A program made the position numbers and the translations under genes. Positions 1 through 9,012 of a stretch of 64,000 nucleotides of DNA are shown here, in pieces. The notes under the pieces were generated by a model, which ran no database searches, was not told the origin of the DNA, and worked only from the letters and a program-made list of their open reading frames with translations. The first letter of the stretch is position 1, and each line of letters opens with the position of its first letter. This stretch comes from Actinomycetota bacterium (GTDB taxonomy: Bacteria > Actinomycetota > UBA4738 > HRBIN12): the NCBI GenBank assembly GCA_035697485.1, contig DASSCU010000056.1:83448-147447 (forward strand), given 5' to 3'.

Positions 1-1524
1 ATGGCGGCCGACCTGTTCGAGAGCTACGAGGTGACGCTGGTCGCCGCCTTGATCCTGGGTGCGGCGGCGTTCGCCGACAGTGAGATCGGCGCGATCGCGG
101 GCGTGATGTTCCCGCTGTTCGTGCGCGCGGTCGGCGTCGTCACGTCGATCATCGGCATCATGGCCGTGACGCCGCGCTCCGAGGAAGAGCACGGCATGAA
201 GGCGATCAACCGTGGCTTCTTCCTGTCGGCCGTGATCTCCGCGGTGGTCGTGATGATCATCTCGGTCACCTACATGGAGAGCTGGCGACCCGGCGTCGCG
301 GTCGCGATCGGCCTGGTGCTCGCCTCGATCATCCAGATCCTCACCCAGTACTTCACCGACACGAAGTACAAGCCCGTGAAGGAGGTCGCCGACTCGACGG
401 TGACCGGTCCCGCCACGACCGTGCTCTCGGGCTTCTCCGTCGGCCTCGAATCGGCCGTGTGGGCCGCGCTCGTGGTCGCCGGCACGATCATGGCTGCGTT
501 CCTGCTCGCGGACCCGGAGTCCACGAACCTGTTCGCCGAGCGCCTGTACTTCATCGCGTTGTCGGGCATGGGCATGCTCACGACCGTTGGCGTCGTCGTC
601 TCGATGGACACCTACGGCCCGATCAGCGACAACGCGCAGGGCATCGCCGAGATGTCGGGCGAGTTCGAGGGCCGGCCGGCGGAGATCCTCGGCGGCCTCG
701 ACGCCGTCGGCAATTCGACGAAGGCCATCACGAAGGGTCTTGCGATCGCGACCGCGGTGATCGCGGCGACGTCGCTGTTCGGCTCGTTCGAGGAGGCGCT
801 GAAGGAAGCCGGGTTCACGTTCGAAGGCATCCGCATCGACCGGCCCGACGTCCTCGTCGGGCTCCTGGCGGGCGGCACGATCGCGTTCCTGTTCAGCTCG
901 CTCGCGATCCGCGCGGTCGGCCGTGCCGCGGCGCAGGTCGTGGTCGAAGTGCGCAAGCAGTTCCGCGAGAACCCAGGCATCATGGACTACTCGGTCAAGC
1001 CCGACTACGCGCGGGTCGTCGACATCTGCACGAAGACCTCGCTGCGGGAGCTCCTCACACCCGGCCTCTTGGCGGTGCTCTCACCGGTGATCGCCGGCTT
1101 CCTTCTGAAGGAAGAGGCGCTCGGCGGGTTCCTCGCCGGCGCGATCGTCACAGGGCAGCTGATGGCCGTGATGTTGTCGAACTCCGGCGGCGCGTGGGAC
1201 AACGCGAAGAAGTACATCGAGGAGGGCCACTTCGGCGGCAAAGGCTCCGACGCCCACAAGGCGGCGGTGATCGGCGACACGGTCGGTGACCCGTTCAAGG
1301 ACACTGCCGGACCGGCGCTGAACCCGCTGATCAAGGTGATGAACCTCGTCGCGCTGCTGATCGCGCCGCTCGTCGTCCAGTACGCCGACGAGACCGCGGT
1401 GCGCATCGCGATCGGAGTGCTGGCAGCGGTGATCCTCGGGACCTCGATCTACGTGTCGAAGGCCCGCAAGTCCGAGCTCGACGCAGCCGCGGAGTTCGCC
1501 GACAAGGCCGCCGTGAGCGCCTGA
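1..1524 (+). CDS. hppA: Membrane-bound proton-translocating pyrophosphatase, K+-independent type (5' end outside window)
   Basis: Integral membrane enzyme that couples hydrolysis of cytosolic pyrophosphate to proton export. The frame is open at base 1. The first visible residues (MAADLFESYE) match a conserved stretch about one third into the family, so the initial ATG is internal and roughly 200-250 N-terminal residues lie outside the window. The 507 visible residues keep the Mg-PPi motifs GGAWDNAKKYIE and GDTVGDPFKDTAGP. In the segment GNSTKAITKG, Lys241 and Thr244 occupy the positions that are Ala and Gly/Ala in K+-dependent enzymes, which marks the K+-independent class. The OB-fold gene starts 28 bases downstream. 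Confidence 0.96.
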   Translation: MAADLFESYEVTLVAALILGAAAFADSEIGAIAGVMFPLFVRAVGVVTSIIGIMAVTPRSEEEHGMKAINRGFFLSAVISAVVVMIISVTYMESWRPGVAVAIGLVLASIIQILTQYFTDTKYKPVKEVADSTVTGPATTVLSGFSVGLESAVWAALVVAGTIMAAFLLADPESTNLFAERLYFIALSGMGMLTTVGVVVSMDTYGPISDNAQGIAEMSGEFEGRPAEILGGLDAVGNSTKAITKGLAIATAVIAATSLFGSFEEALKEAGFTFEGIRIDRPDVLVGLLAGGTIAFLFSSLAIRAVGRAAAQVVVEVRKQFRENPGIMDYSVKPDYARVVDICTKTSLRELLTPGLLAVLSPVIAGFLLKEEALGGFLAGAIVTGQLMAVMLSNSGGAWDNAKKYIEEGHFGGKGSDAHKAAVIGDTVGDPFKDTAGPALNPLIKVMNLVALLIAPLVVQYADETAVRIAIGVLAAVILGTSIYVSKARKSELDAAAEFADKAAVSA

Positions 1525-1552
1525 GGTCGCGAACCGGGAGGGTGCAGACTGC

Positions 1553-1918
1553 ATGAGCGCGCTCCGTCGCTGGCTCGATCGATTGACCGAGAGCGACGAG
1601 GCGCGCCTCGAGGCCGAGACCCAGGATTGGGCCGACTCCGTCCCGGGCAGCGTGCGCCTCGGCCTGGCGCCGATGCGTGAACGGGTGAAGATCGCGGGCA
1701 TCATCCGGCGCATCACGGTGCTGCCGATGAGCGGTCATGAGTCGCTCGAGGCGCTGGTGTCCGACGGCACGGGTGAGGCGCTCGTCGTCTTCATGGGACG
1801 CCGCGGCATCGGTGGCTTCACGCTCGGCACCAAGGTCGTCGTCGAGGGTGTGCTGGGCGAGCAGCGCGGCGGCGGTCCCCCCAAGATGATCAACCCCCGC
1901 CTCGAGTTCAGCGCCTGA
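1553..1918 (+). CDS. Small OB-fold nucleic-acid-binding-type protein
   Basis: 121 residues. After an acidic N-terminal helix (about residues 1-35), residues 45-120 read as an OB fold: IAGIIRRITVLP, then EALVSDGTGEALVVFMGRR, then LGTKVVVEGVLGEQ. This resembles the short OB-fold proteins that actinobacteria often encode beside TrkA-type genes (Rv2694c near ceoB/ceoC in M. tuberculosis, from memory). Here the TrkA pair is 9 kb away with the kdp operon in between. The function is unknown; nucleic-acid binding is inferred from the fold only. The start is ATG at 1553, with a purine-rich GGGAGG about 10-15 bases upstream. Confidence 0.8.
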   Translation: MSALRRWLDRLTESDEARLEAETQDWADSVPGSVRLGLAPMRERVKIAGIIRRITVLPMSGHESLEALVSDGTGEALVVFMGRRGIGGFTLGTKVVVEGVLGEQRGGGPPKMINPRLEFSA

Positions 1919-1965
1919 GGCGCCGCGCGATATATCCGCCTCCCGGCGCGGCGATCGCGCCGACC

Positions 1966-2047
1966 GTCAAGGGCGCGTGAAAGGCGCGCATCCGCACGTC
2001 AAGGGCGCGTCAAGACCACTGCCGGGCAACCACTTCGGTCCTACGCT
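1966..2047 (+). promoter_or_regulatory. kdp promoter region with four direct-repeat boxes (KdpE-type operator candidate)
   Basis: Four GTSAAR hexamers lie on the plus strand: GTCAAG at 1966, GTGAAA at 1977, GTCAAG at 1998 and GTCAAG at 2009. Start-to-start spacing is 11, 21 and 11 bases. A 13-mer, GTCAAGGGCGCGT, is repeated exactly at 1966 and 1998. A -10-like TACGCT lies at 2042-2047, so the last box ends just upstream of where a -35 would be. That is the usual position for an OmpR/PhoB-family activator. The same spacing recurs at 13390-13438. The protein that binds is inferred, not shown. Confidence 0.6.
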
Positions 2048-2076
2048 GGCACCGTGGTACATCGAAAGAGGCCGCC

Positions 2077-2160
2077 GTGGCTGATGTGATCTTCGTGGTC
2101 GTGACGCTCGCCGCGTTCGCCACGCTCCTGCTGCTCGTGCGGGGGGTGGATCGGCTGTGA
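2077..2160 (+). CDS. 27-residue single-pass membrane peptide upstream of kdpF
   Basis: GTG start with no strong Shine-Dalgarno. The peptide begins MADVIFVVVTLAAF and ends with the basic/polar tail VRGVDRL, giving one hydrophobic helix of about 18 residues. The GTG of kdpF overlaps its stop (GTGA), so translation is probably coupled. Small ORFs of this kind, ending in a charged ...(C/V)DR(L/I) tail, precede kdpF in other high-GC bacteria as I recall, but I know of no assigned function. A Kdp accessory subunit is plausible. It is the first gene after the kdp promoter. Confidence 0.7.
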   Translation: MADVIFVVVTLAAFATLLLLVRGVDRL

Positions 2161-2243
2161 CCGACGATGTCGTTGGCATCCTGCTGGCGATCGGGCTGAT
2201 CGTCTACCTCGTGACCGCCCTCGCGTTCCCGGAGCGGTTCTGA
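2157..2243 (+). CDS. kdpF: K+-transporting ATPase small subunit KdpF
   Basis: 28 residues forming one transmembrane helix. It ends in the typical YLVTALAFPERF tail, close to the PERF ending common in this subunit. KdpF is a lipid-like stabiliser of the KdpFABC complex in the membrane. It starts with GTG overlapping the stop of the preceding peptide, and its TGA overlaps the ATG of kdpA (TGATG). It is therefore the second cistron of a tightly coupled operon. Confidence 0.9.
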   Translation: MTDDVVGILLAIGLIVYLVTALAFPERF

Positions 2244-3907
2244 TGGCCGGCTGGATCCAGCTCGGAACGCTGGCCCTGCTCCTCGTGATCGTCTATCGAC
2301 CGCTGGGCGACTACATGGCGTGGGCACTCGACTCCCCTCGCACGCTCCGCATCGAACGGCTCGTCTACCGCCTCGCGGGTGTGCGCCCCGACGCCGAGCA
2401 GCGCTGGTCGGGGTACGCGATCTCCGTGCTGGCGTTCTCGGCCGTCTCTGTGTTGTTCCTCTATCTGCTGCAGCGCGTGCAGCCGTCCCTGCCGCTCTCC
2501 CTGGGGTTCCCCGGCGTCGAGCCGAGCCAGGCGTTCAACACCGCCGCCTCCTTCACGTCGAACACGAACTGGCAGTCCTACGCCGGGGAGTCGACGATGG
2601 GTCACCTCGTGCAGATGGCCGGCCTCGCGGTGCAGAACTTCGTCTCGGCGGCGGTGGGGATCGCGGTCGCCGTCGCCCTGATCCGAGGCTTCACCAGGAC
2701 CAAGAGCGAGACGATCGGCAACTTCTGGGCCGACCTCGTGCGCGCCACCGTGCGTACCCTGCTGCCGATCGCATGCATCGCGGCGATCGTGCTGCTCTCG
2801 CAGGGCGCGGTGCAGAACTTCAACGAAGCGCGTCAGGTCGCAACCGTGCAGGGAGCGAGCCAGTCGATCCCCGGCGGCCCGGTGGCATCGCAGGAGTCGA
2901 TCAAAGAACTGGGCACGAACGGCGGCGGCTTCTACAACGCGAACTCCGCCCATCCGTTCGAGAACCCGAATCCGTTCACGAACCTGCTCGAGATCTTCCT
3001 GCTGCTGGTCGTCCCGTTCGCGCTCACCGGCACCTTCGGCAAGATGGTCGGCAACCGTCGACAGGGATACGCGCTCGCAGCGGTCATGGCGTCGTTGTGG
3101 CTCGGTTCGGTGCTGCTCGCGTGGGCCTTCGAGGCGCAACCCAATCCGCAGGTCGAGGCCGTCGCCGGAGCCGCCGTCGAGGGCGGCAACATGGAGGGCA
3201 AGGAGGTGCGGCTCGGCGTACCGGTGAGCGCGGCATGGGCCGCCTCGACGACGGGCACGTCGACCGGCGGGGTGATCGCCTCGCACGACTCGATGACTCC
3301 GTTCGGCGGGGGAGTCGTGCTCGTGAACATGATGCTCTCCGAGGTATCGCCGGGCGGGGTCGGCTCGGGACTGTACGGCCTGCTCGTGCTCGCCGTGCTC
3401 GCGGTGTTCATCGCGGGGCTCATGGTCGGCCGCACCCCCGAGTACCTCGGCAAGAAGATCGAGCCGACCGACATGAAGCTGGTCTCGCTGTACATCCTGT
3501 TGGTCCCCGCCATGGTGCTCGTGCTCACGGGCGTCGCCGTGGTGCTCGATTCCGCCGTCACATCGATCTTCAACCCCGGGCCACACGGACTCTCGGAGGT
3601 GCTGTACGCGTTCACCTCGGGCGCGAACAACAACGGCAGCGCGTTCGGGGGATTGAGCGCGAACACGACCTTCTTCAACACCGCGATCGGACTCGCGATG
3701 CTGATCGGGCGGTTCGGCTCGATCGTGCTGGTGCTCGGGCTCGCGGGGTCGTTCGCACGCAAACAGCAGGTGCCCGCGACGTCGGGCACGTTCCCGACGA
3801 CCTCTCCGCTGTTCGTCGGCTTGGTGATCGGAGTCATCGTGATCGTGGCGGCGCTGACGTACTTCCCGGCCTTGTCGCTGGGCCCGCTCGTGGAAGGACT
3901 CTCGTAG
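2243..3907 (+). CDS. kdpA: K+-transporting ATPase subunit A (channel-like, K+-binding)
   Basis: 554 residues, matching the normal family length of about 557. KdpA is the polytopic SKT-superfamily subunit that selects K+ in the high-affinity KdpFABC pump. Filter-region motifs are visible: NTAASFTSNTNWQ near residue 95, TNGGGFYNANSAHPFENPNP near residue 225, a FGGGVVLVNMM segment near residue 355, and SGANNNGSAFGGLSAN near residue 460. Start ATG 2243 overlaps the kdpF stop and the gene abuts kdpB. Expression should follow K+ limitation through the KdpDE system encoded downstream. Confidence 0.98.
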   Translation: MAGWIQLGTLALLLVIVYRPLGDYMAWALDSPRTLRIERLVYRLAGVRPDAEQRWSGYAISVLAFSAVSVLFLYLLQRVQPSLPLSLGFPGVEPSQAFNTAASFTSNTNWQSYAGESTMGHLVQMAGLAVQNFVSAAVGIAVAVALIRGFTRTKSETIGNFWADLVRATVRTLLPIACIAAIVLLSQGAVQNFNEARQVATVQGASQSIPGGPVASQESIKELGTNGGGFYNANSAHPFENPNPFTNLLEIFLLLVVPFALTGTFGKMVGNRRQGYALAAVMASLWLGSVLLAWAFEAQPNPQVEAVAGAAVEGGNMEGKEVRLGVPVSAAWAASTTGTSTGGVIASHDSMTPFGGGVVLVNMMLSEVSPGGVGSGLYGLLVLAVLAVFIAGLMVGRTPEYLGKKIEPTDMKLVSLYILLVPAMVLVLTGVAVVLDSAVTSIFNPGPHGLSEVLYAFTSGANNNGSAFGGLSANTTFFNTAIGLAMLIGRFGSIVLVLGLAGSFARKQQVPATSGTFPTTSPLFVGLVIGVIVIVAALTYFPALSLGPLVEGLS

Positions 3908-5896
3908 ATGTTCGACGTCAAGTTGCTCTGGCGGTCGCTCCCCGATGCCTTCCGCAAGCTCGACCCGCGCCGGATGTGGCGCAACCCCGTGATGTTCGTG
4001 GTCGAGATCGGCTCGGTGCTGACGACGGTCCTGTTCGTCCGCGACCCCTCGCTCTTCGCCGGGTCGATCGCCGTGTGGTTGTGGCTCACCGTGGTCTTCG
4101 CCAACCTCGCAGAGGCGGTGGCGGAGGGTCGGGGCAAGGCGCAGGCGGCCGCGCTGCGGGCCACCCGCACCGAGACGACGGCCCGACGCCTGTTGGCGGA
4201 CGGGCGCGAGGAGCAGGTGCCCGGCACCCAGCTCGTCCCCGGCGACCGCGTGGTCGTCGAGGCCGGTCAGGTGATCCCCGGCGACGGCGAGGTCGTCGAC
4301 GGCGTCGCCTCGGTCGACGAGTCGGCGATCACGGGCGAGTCGGCACCCGTGATCCGCGAGTCCGGCGGCGACAGCAGCGCCGTGACCGGCGGCACGAAGG
4401 TGCTCTCCGATCGCATCGTCGTCGAGATCACGTCGCGACCCGGCGAGACGTTCATCGACCGCATGATCGCGCTCGTCGAGGGCGCGCAGCGACAGAAGAC
4501 GCCGAACGAGATCGCCCTCAACATCCTGCTCGCGAGCCTCACGATCGTGTTCCTGCTCGCGACCGTGACCCTGCAGCCGATGGCGATCTACTCGGGCGCC
4601 CCCCAGACGATCATCGTTCTCGTGGCGCTGCTCGTCTGCTTGATCCCGACGACGATCGGGGCGCTGCTCTCCGCGATCGGCATCGCCGGCATGGACCGGC
4701 TGGTGCAGCGCAACGTGCTCGCGATGTCGGGCCGGGCGGTCGAGGCGGCGGGGGACGTGAACACCCTGCTGCTCGACAAGACCGGCACGATCACGCTCGG
4801 CAACCGGCAGGCGGCCGAGTTCCTGCCGGCTCCCGGGGTGACCGTCGAGCAGCTGGCCGACGCGGCACAGATCACCAGCCTTGCGGACGAGACGCCGGAG
4901 GGTCGCTCGATCGTCGTGCTCGCGAAGGAGCGATACGGGCTCCGCGGCCGCGACCTCGAGGGCGCCGAGTTCGTGCCCTTCACCGCTCAGACGCGCATGA
5001 GCGGCGTGGACCTCGACGGGCGCAGCCTGCGCAAGGGAGCGGCGGACTCGATCCGCCGCTGGGTCGAGGAGCAGGGGGGGACGGTCTCCGAGGAGGTCGA
5101 CACGATCGTCGCCGGCATCTCGGTGCAGGGCGGCACGCCGCTGACCGTGGCCGAGGACGATCAGGTGCTCGGCGTCGTCTACCTGAAGGACATCGTGAAG
5201 GAGGGCATGCGGCAGCGGTTCGACGAGCTCCGGGCGATGGGCATCCGCACCGTGATGATCACCGGCGACAACCCCCGCACGGCCGAGGCGATCGCGTCCG
5301 AGGCGGGGGTCGACGACTTCCTCGCCGAGGCGACGCCCGAGGACAAGATGGCGCTGATCCGCAGCGAGCAGGAGGGCGGCAAGCTCGTCGCGATGACCGG
5401 CGACGGCACGAACGACGCCCCGGCGCTCGCGCAGGCCGACGTCGGCGTCGCGATGAACACCGGCACGAGTGCGGCCAAGGAAGCCGGCAACATGGTGGAT
5501 CTCGACTCGAACCCGACCAAGCTGATCGAGATCGTGGCGATCGGCAAGCAGCTGCTGATCACACGCGGCTCGCTCACGACGTTCTCGATCGCGAACGACG
5601 TGGCGAAGTACTTCGCGATCATCCCGGCGATGTTCGCGGCCGTCTATCCCGGTCTCGACACGCTCAACGTGATGCGGCTCGCCAGCCCGAACTCGGCCAT
5701 CCTGTCGGCCGTGATCTTCAACGCGTTGATCATCATCGCGTTGATCCCATTGGCGCTGCGCGGTGTGCGATACACGCCGACCTCGGCGGGCGCCATGTTG
5801 CGCAGGAATCTCGGCATCTACGGGCTCGGGGGCATCGTGGCGCCCTTCATCGGTATCAAGTTGATCGACCTGTTGGTGGGAACGGTGGTGAGCTAG
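3908..5896 (+). CDS. kdpB: K+-transporting P-type ATPase subunit B (catalytic)
   Basis: 662 residues; P1A-type ATPase that powers K+ uptake. The phosphorylation motif [11 protein letters not shown] places the phospho-acceptor Asp at residue 290. The actuator loop ITGESAPVI and the hinge motif [20 protein letters not shown] are intact, and transmembrane helices flank the soluble domains as expected. The ATG directly follows the kdpA stop and the stop directly precedes kdpC, fixing both ends. No truncation or missing catalytic residue is seen. Confidence 0.98.
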   Translation: MFDVKLLWRSLPDAFRKLDPRRMWRNPVMFVVEIGSVLTTVLFVRDPSLFAGSIAVWLWLTVVFANLAEAVAEGRGKAQAAALRATRTETTARRLLADGREEQVPGTQLVPGDRVVVEAGQVIPGDGEVVDGVASVDESAITGESAPVIRESGGDSSAVTGGTKVLSDRIVVEITSRPGETFIDRMIALVEGAQRQKTPNEIALNILLASLTIVFLLATVTLQPMAIYSGAPQTIIVLVALLVCLIPTTIGALLSAIGIAGMDRLVQRNVLAMSGRAVEAAGDVNTLLLDKTGTITLGNRQAAEFLPAPGVTVEQLADAAQITSLADETPEGRSIVVLAKERYGLRGRDLEGAEFVPFTAQTRMSGVDLDGRSLRKGAADSIRRWVEEQGGTVSEEVDTIVAGISVQGGTPLTVAEDDQVLGVVYLKDIVKEGMRQRFDELRAMGIRTVMITGDNPRTAEAIASEAGVDDFLAEATPEDKMALIRSEQEGGKLVAMTGDGTNDAPALAQADVGVAMNTGTSAAKEAGNMVDLDSNPTKLIEIVAIGKQLLITRGSLTTFSIANDVAKYFAIIPAMFAAVYPGLDTLNVMRLASPNSAILSAVIFNALIIIALIPLALRGVRYTPTSAGAMLRRNLGIYGLGGIVAPFIGIKLIDLLVGTVVS

Positions 5897-6460
5897 ATGG
5901 GACGTGCGACCCTGTCGGCGTTGCGCATGTTGTTGGTGATGACCGTCGTGGTGGGCCTGCTGTATCCCCTGGCGGTCTGGGGGATCGGCCGAGTGGCCTT
6001 CCCCGACGAGGCCGACGGCAGCCTTATTACCCACGATGGTGAGGTCGTCGGCTCGTCGTTGATCGGCCAAGCTTTCGAGGGGCCGGCGTGGTTCGTCGGG
6101 CGTCCCGATGCGTACGATCCCGCGGCGAGCGCGCCGTCGAACCTCGGCCCCACGAACCCGGAGCTCGGCGCCCTGGTCGCCGAGCGGCTCGCCGCGATCG
6201 AGGACGACGCCACGGATGGAGCGGGCGTCCCGGTCGACGCTGTCACGGCGAGCGGGAGCGGCCTCGACCCGCACATCAGCCCCGCGTACGCTCGGTTGCA
6301 GGCTCCGCGGGTCGCCGAGGCCCGGGGCCTCGAGGTGGGCGAGGTGATGGCGTTGATCGAAGGGCGCACGGCCGATCGGACCTTTGGGTTCCTCGGGGAA
6401 CCTCGCGTGAACGTGCTCGAGCTCAACCTGGCGCTGGAGGAGCTGGCCCCGCTGCCATGA
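5897..6460 (+). CDS. kdpC: K+-transporting ATPase subunit C
   Basis: 187 residues. An N-terminal membrane anchor (about residues 10-30, MLLVMTVVVGLLYPLAVWG) is followed by a periplasm-side domain. Family motifs include GSSLIGQAFEGPAWFVGRP and the hallmark ASGSGLDPHISPAYA. KdpC assists nucleotide binding and assembly of the KdpFABC complex. The gene abuts kdpB, and its stop overlaps the kdpD start by four bases (ATGA). Confidence 0.97.
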   Translation: MGRATLSALRMLLVMTVVVGLLYPLAVWGIGRVAFPDEADGSLITHDGEVVGSSLIGQAFEGPAWFVGRPDAYDPAASAPSNLGPTNPELGALVAERLAAIEDDATDGAGVPVDAVTASGSGLDPHISPAYARLQAPRVAEARGLEVGEVMALIEGRTADRTFGFLGEPRVNVLELNLALEELAPLP

Positions 6461-9012
6461 GTGATCGTCGCCGCGGTGGGCTGCGCATCTACGTCGGCTT
6501 TGCGGCGGGCGTCGGGAAGACCTACGCGATGTTGAACGAGGGCCGCCGACGTCGTGACCGCGGCACCGACGTCGTCGTGGGTTTCATCGAGACCCATGGT
6601 CGTGCTCGCACCGCCGAGCAGGTCGCCGACCTCGAAGTGCTGCCTCGCCGCCTGATCGAGTATCGAGGCTCGACGTTCAAGGAGATGGACGTCGACGGAC
6701 TCCTGGCTCGGGCACCGGAGGTCGCGCTCGTCGATGAGCTCGCGCACACGAACGTGCCCGGGTCTCGCAACGCGAAGCGATGGCAGGACGTCGAGGAGCT
6801 GCTGGCCGCGGGCATCGACGTGGTCTCGACCGTGAACATCCAGCACCTCGAGTCCGTGAACGACGTCGTCGAGCGCATCACCGGGGTCGCGCAGCGAGAG
6901 ACGATCCCCGACGAGATCGTGCGGGCCGCCGACCAGCAGGAGCTCGTCGACATGACACCGCATGCGCTCCGTCGCCGCATGGCCCACGGGAACATCTACC
7001 CGCCCGAGAAGGTCGACGCGGCCCTCGGGAACTACTTCCGGGAGGGGAACCTCGGCGCCCTGCGGGAGCTGGCGCTCCTGTGGATGGCCGACCGCGTCGA
7101 CGAGTCGCTGCACGAGTACATGCAGACCCACGACATCGAGGGTCCGTGGGAGACCCGCGAGCGGGTGCTCGTCGGCGTCACGGGTCGTCCCGATGAGGAC
7201 GAGTCGCTGATCCGACGTGCCGCGCGCATGGCCACGCGGCGAGGGGGCGACCTGCTCGCCGTCCACGTCATCCCCGAGGACGGGGTGGCCGACGCCTCTG
7301 CGCTCGATGCGACCCGCAGCCTGGTCGGCGCACTCGGCGGCACGTTCCACGAGGTCGTCGGCGCCAACGTGCCCGATGCGCTCCTCGAGGTCGCCCGAGC
7401 CGAGAACGTCACGCAGGTGGTGCTGGGGGAGAGCGACCGGTCGAGGCTCGCCGAGCTGATCCGGGGATCGGTGATCAACCGAGTGATCCGACGTTCCGGC
7501 CCGATCGACGTGCACGTGATCTCGAGCGCCGCGCCGGCGGGCGGGGGCGCACCGAAGCGGCGACGGGCGTTGGTCGGGCTGCCGGCTTCCCGACAGATCG
7601 CGGGGTTCGGGCTCGCCCTCGTCGGACTGCCGCTGCTGACGATCGCGCTGAGCGCAGCCCGTGGATCCCTCGGCCTCACGGCCGACGTGCTGCTCTACCT
7701 GACGCTCGTGCTCGCGATCGGCGCCGTCGGCGGTATCTGGCCGGCCATCGCGAGCGCGGTGGCCGCCTCGCTCCTTCTCAACTGGTACTTCACGCCCCCG
7801 ATCCACACCTGGACGATCGCCGAGCCGGAGAACCTGCTGGCGCTCGTCGTCTTCGTCGCCGTCGCGATCGCGGTGAGCGTGCTCGTCGATCGGGCAGAGC
7901 GGTCGCGGGCGGAGGCGGCTCGCGGCCGAGGTGAGGCCGAGGCGCTCGCGCGGCTGGCCGGATCGCTGGCGGCCGAGGAGGATCCGCTGCCGACGTTGGT
8001 GCGGCAGGTCACGGCGACGTTCGGGCTCGAGGGTGCCGCGGTGCTGACCCCGACCGCCGACCGAGGGTGGCGGGTCGAAGCCGCGAGCGGCGCGGTGATC
8101 GCGTCGCCCGCCGACGGCGACGAGTCGATCGATCTCGAGGACGACGGGGTGCTGGTCCTGCGCGGCCGCCACCTTCGCGCCGACCAGCGCCGAGTGCTGG
8201 CGGCGTTCGCGGCCCAGCTCACGGCGGCCGTGCGGACCCGAGCGTTGGAACGCGACGTGGCTGAAGCCGAGCGGGTCTCCGAGGTCAGCGACCTTCGGGC
8301 GGCGATCCTGTCGGCGGTCTCCCACGACCTGCGGACGCCGCTGGCATCGATCAAGGCGGCCGCGAGCTCGCTCCGCCAGCGCGACGTCTCGTGGAGCGAG
8401 GACGAGCGCGACGACTTCCTGGCCACTATCGAGGAGGAGACCGATCGTCTCACCGACCTGGTCGGCAACCTCCTCGACATGAGCCGCATCCAGAGCGGCA
8501 TGCTCCGGCTCACCCCGAGCAGGGTCGGGCTCGACGAGGTCGTGTTGCGGGCGCTGGCCAGCCTCCCGGGTCGAGGACACGACGTCGAGGTCGACGTCCC
8601 CGAGGACCTGCCGCGGGTCGACGTCGACGCTGCCCTGCTCGAGCGGGTCGTGGCGAACCTGGTCGCGAACGCCCGGTCGTTCAGCCCCGTGGGCTCCTCG
8701 GTCGGTGTCTTCGGATCGGCGGCCGGAGGTCGGGTCGAACTGCGGGTGGTCGACCGGGGTCCCGGCATCCCGGCCGAGGATCACCAGCGGGTCTTCGAGC
8801 CCTTCCAGCGGCTCGGCGACCGCGCCGGCGTCGACGGCGTCGGTCTCGGTCTCGCGGTGGCGCGTGGGTTCGTCGAGGCGATGGGGGGCACCCTCACGCC
8901 AGACGACACCCCGGGAGGCGGCCTGACGATGGTGGTCGCCTTCCCGCTCGCCGCGCCGACCGACGCATCCACCGGCGCCGTGGCTGGGCCTTCCGCGGGG
9001 GTGGGTCGATGA
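6457..9012 (+). CDS. kdpD: Osmosensitive K+ channel sensor histidine kinase KdpD
   Basis: 851 residues (E. coli KdpD is 894). Order: N-terminal KdpD domain with Walker A GFAAGVGKTYAML and Walker-B-like ALVDELAHTN; a USP-like domain about residues 230-360; four membrane helices (DUF4118) about 375-475 including LLLNWYFTPPIHTW; a GAF-like region; HisKA with phospho-acceptor His623 (SHDLRTPLASIK); and an HATPase domain with DRGPGIP and GVGLGLAVARG. The start ATG 6457 overlaps the kdpC stop. It senses K+ limitation and phosphorylates KdpE. Confidence 0.97.
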   Translation: MSDRRRGGLRIYVGFAAGVGKTYAMLNEGRRRRDRGTDVVVGFIETHGRARTAEQVADLEVLPRRLIEYRGSTFKEMDVDGLLARAPEVALVDELAHTNVPGSRNAKRWQDVEELLAAGIDVVSTVNIQHLESVNDVVERITGVAQRETIPDEIVRAADQQELVDMTPHALRRRMAHGNIYPPEKVDAALGNYFREGNLGALRELALLWMADRVDESLHEYMQTHDIEGPWETRERVLVGVTGRPDEDESLIRRAARMATRRGGDLLAVHVIPEDGVADASALDATRSLVGALGGTFHEVVGANVPDALLEVARAENVTQVVLGESDRSRLAELIRGSVINRVIRRSGPIDVHVISSAAPAGGGAPKRRRALVGLPASRQIAGFGLALVGLPLLTIALSAARGSLGLTADVLLYLTLVLAIGAVGGIWPAIASAVAASLLLNWYFTPPIHTWTIAEPENLLALVVFVAVAIAVSVLVDRAERSRAEAARGRGEAEALARLAGSLAAEEDPLPTLVRQVTATFGLEGAAVLTPTADRGWRVEAASGAVIASPADGDESIDLEDDGVLVLRGRHLRADQRRVLAAFAAQLTAAVRTRALERDVAEAERVSEVSDLRAAILSAVSHDLRTPLASIKAAASSLRQRDVSWSEDERDDFLATIEEETDRLTDLVGNLLDMSRIQSGMLRLTPSRVGLDEVVLRALASLPGRGHDVEVDVPEDLPRVDVDAALLERVVANLVANARSFSPVGSSVGVFGSAAGGRVELRVVDRGPGIPAEDHQRVFEPFQRLGDRAGVDGVGLGLAVARGFVEAMGGTLTPDDTPGGGLTMVVAFPLAAPTDASTGAVAGPSAGVGR

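Noticed and set aside
2204..6274. Very long minus-strand open frame (about 1,350 codons) across the kdp genes, and a similar one at 5893-8784
   Set aside because: Arg/His/Asp-rich composition with no domain; it mirrors kdpABC and kdpD codons in antisense. High GC removes stop codons, so long shadow frames are expected.
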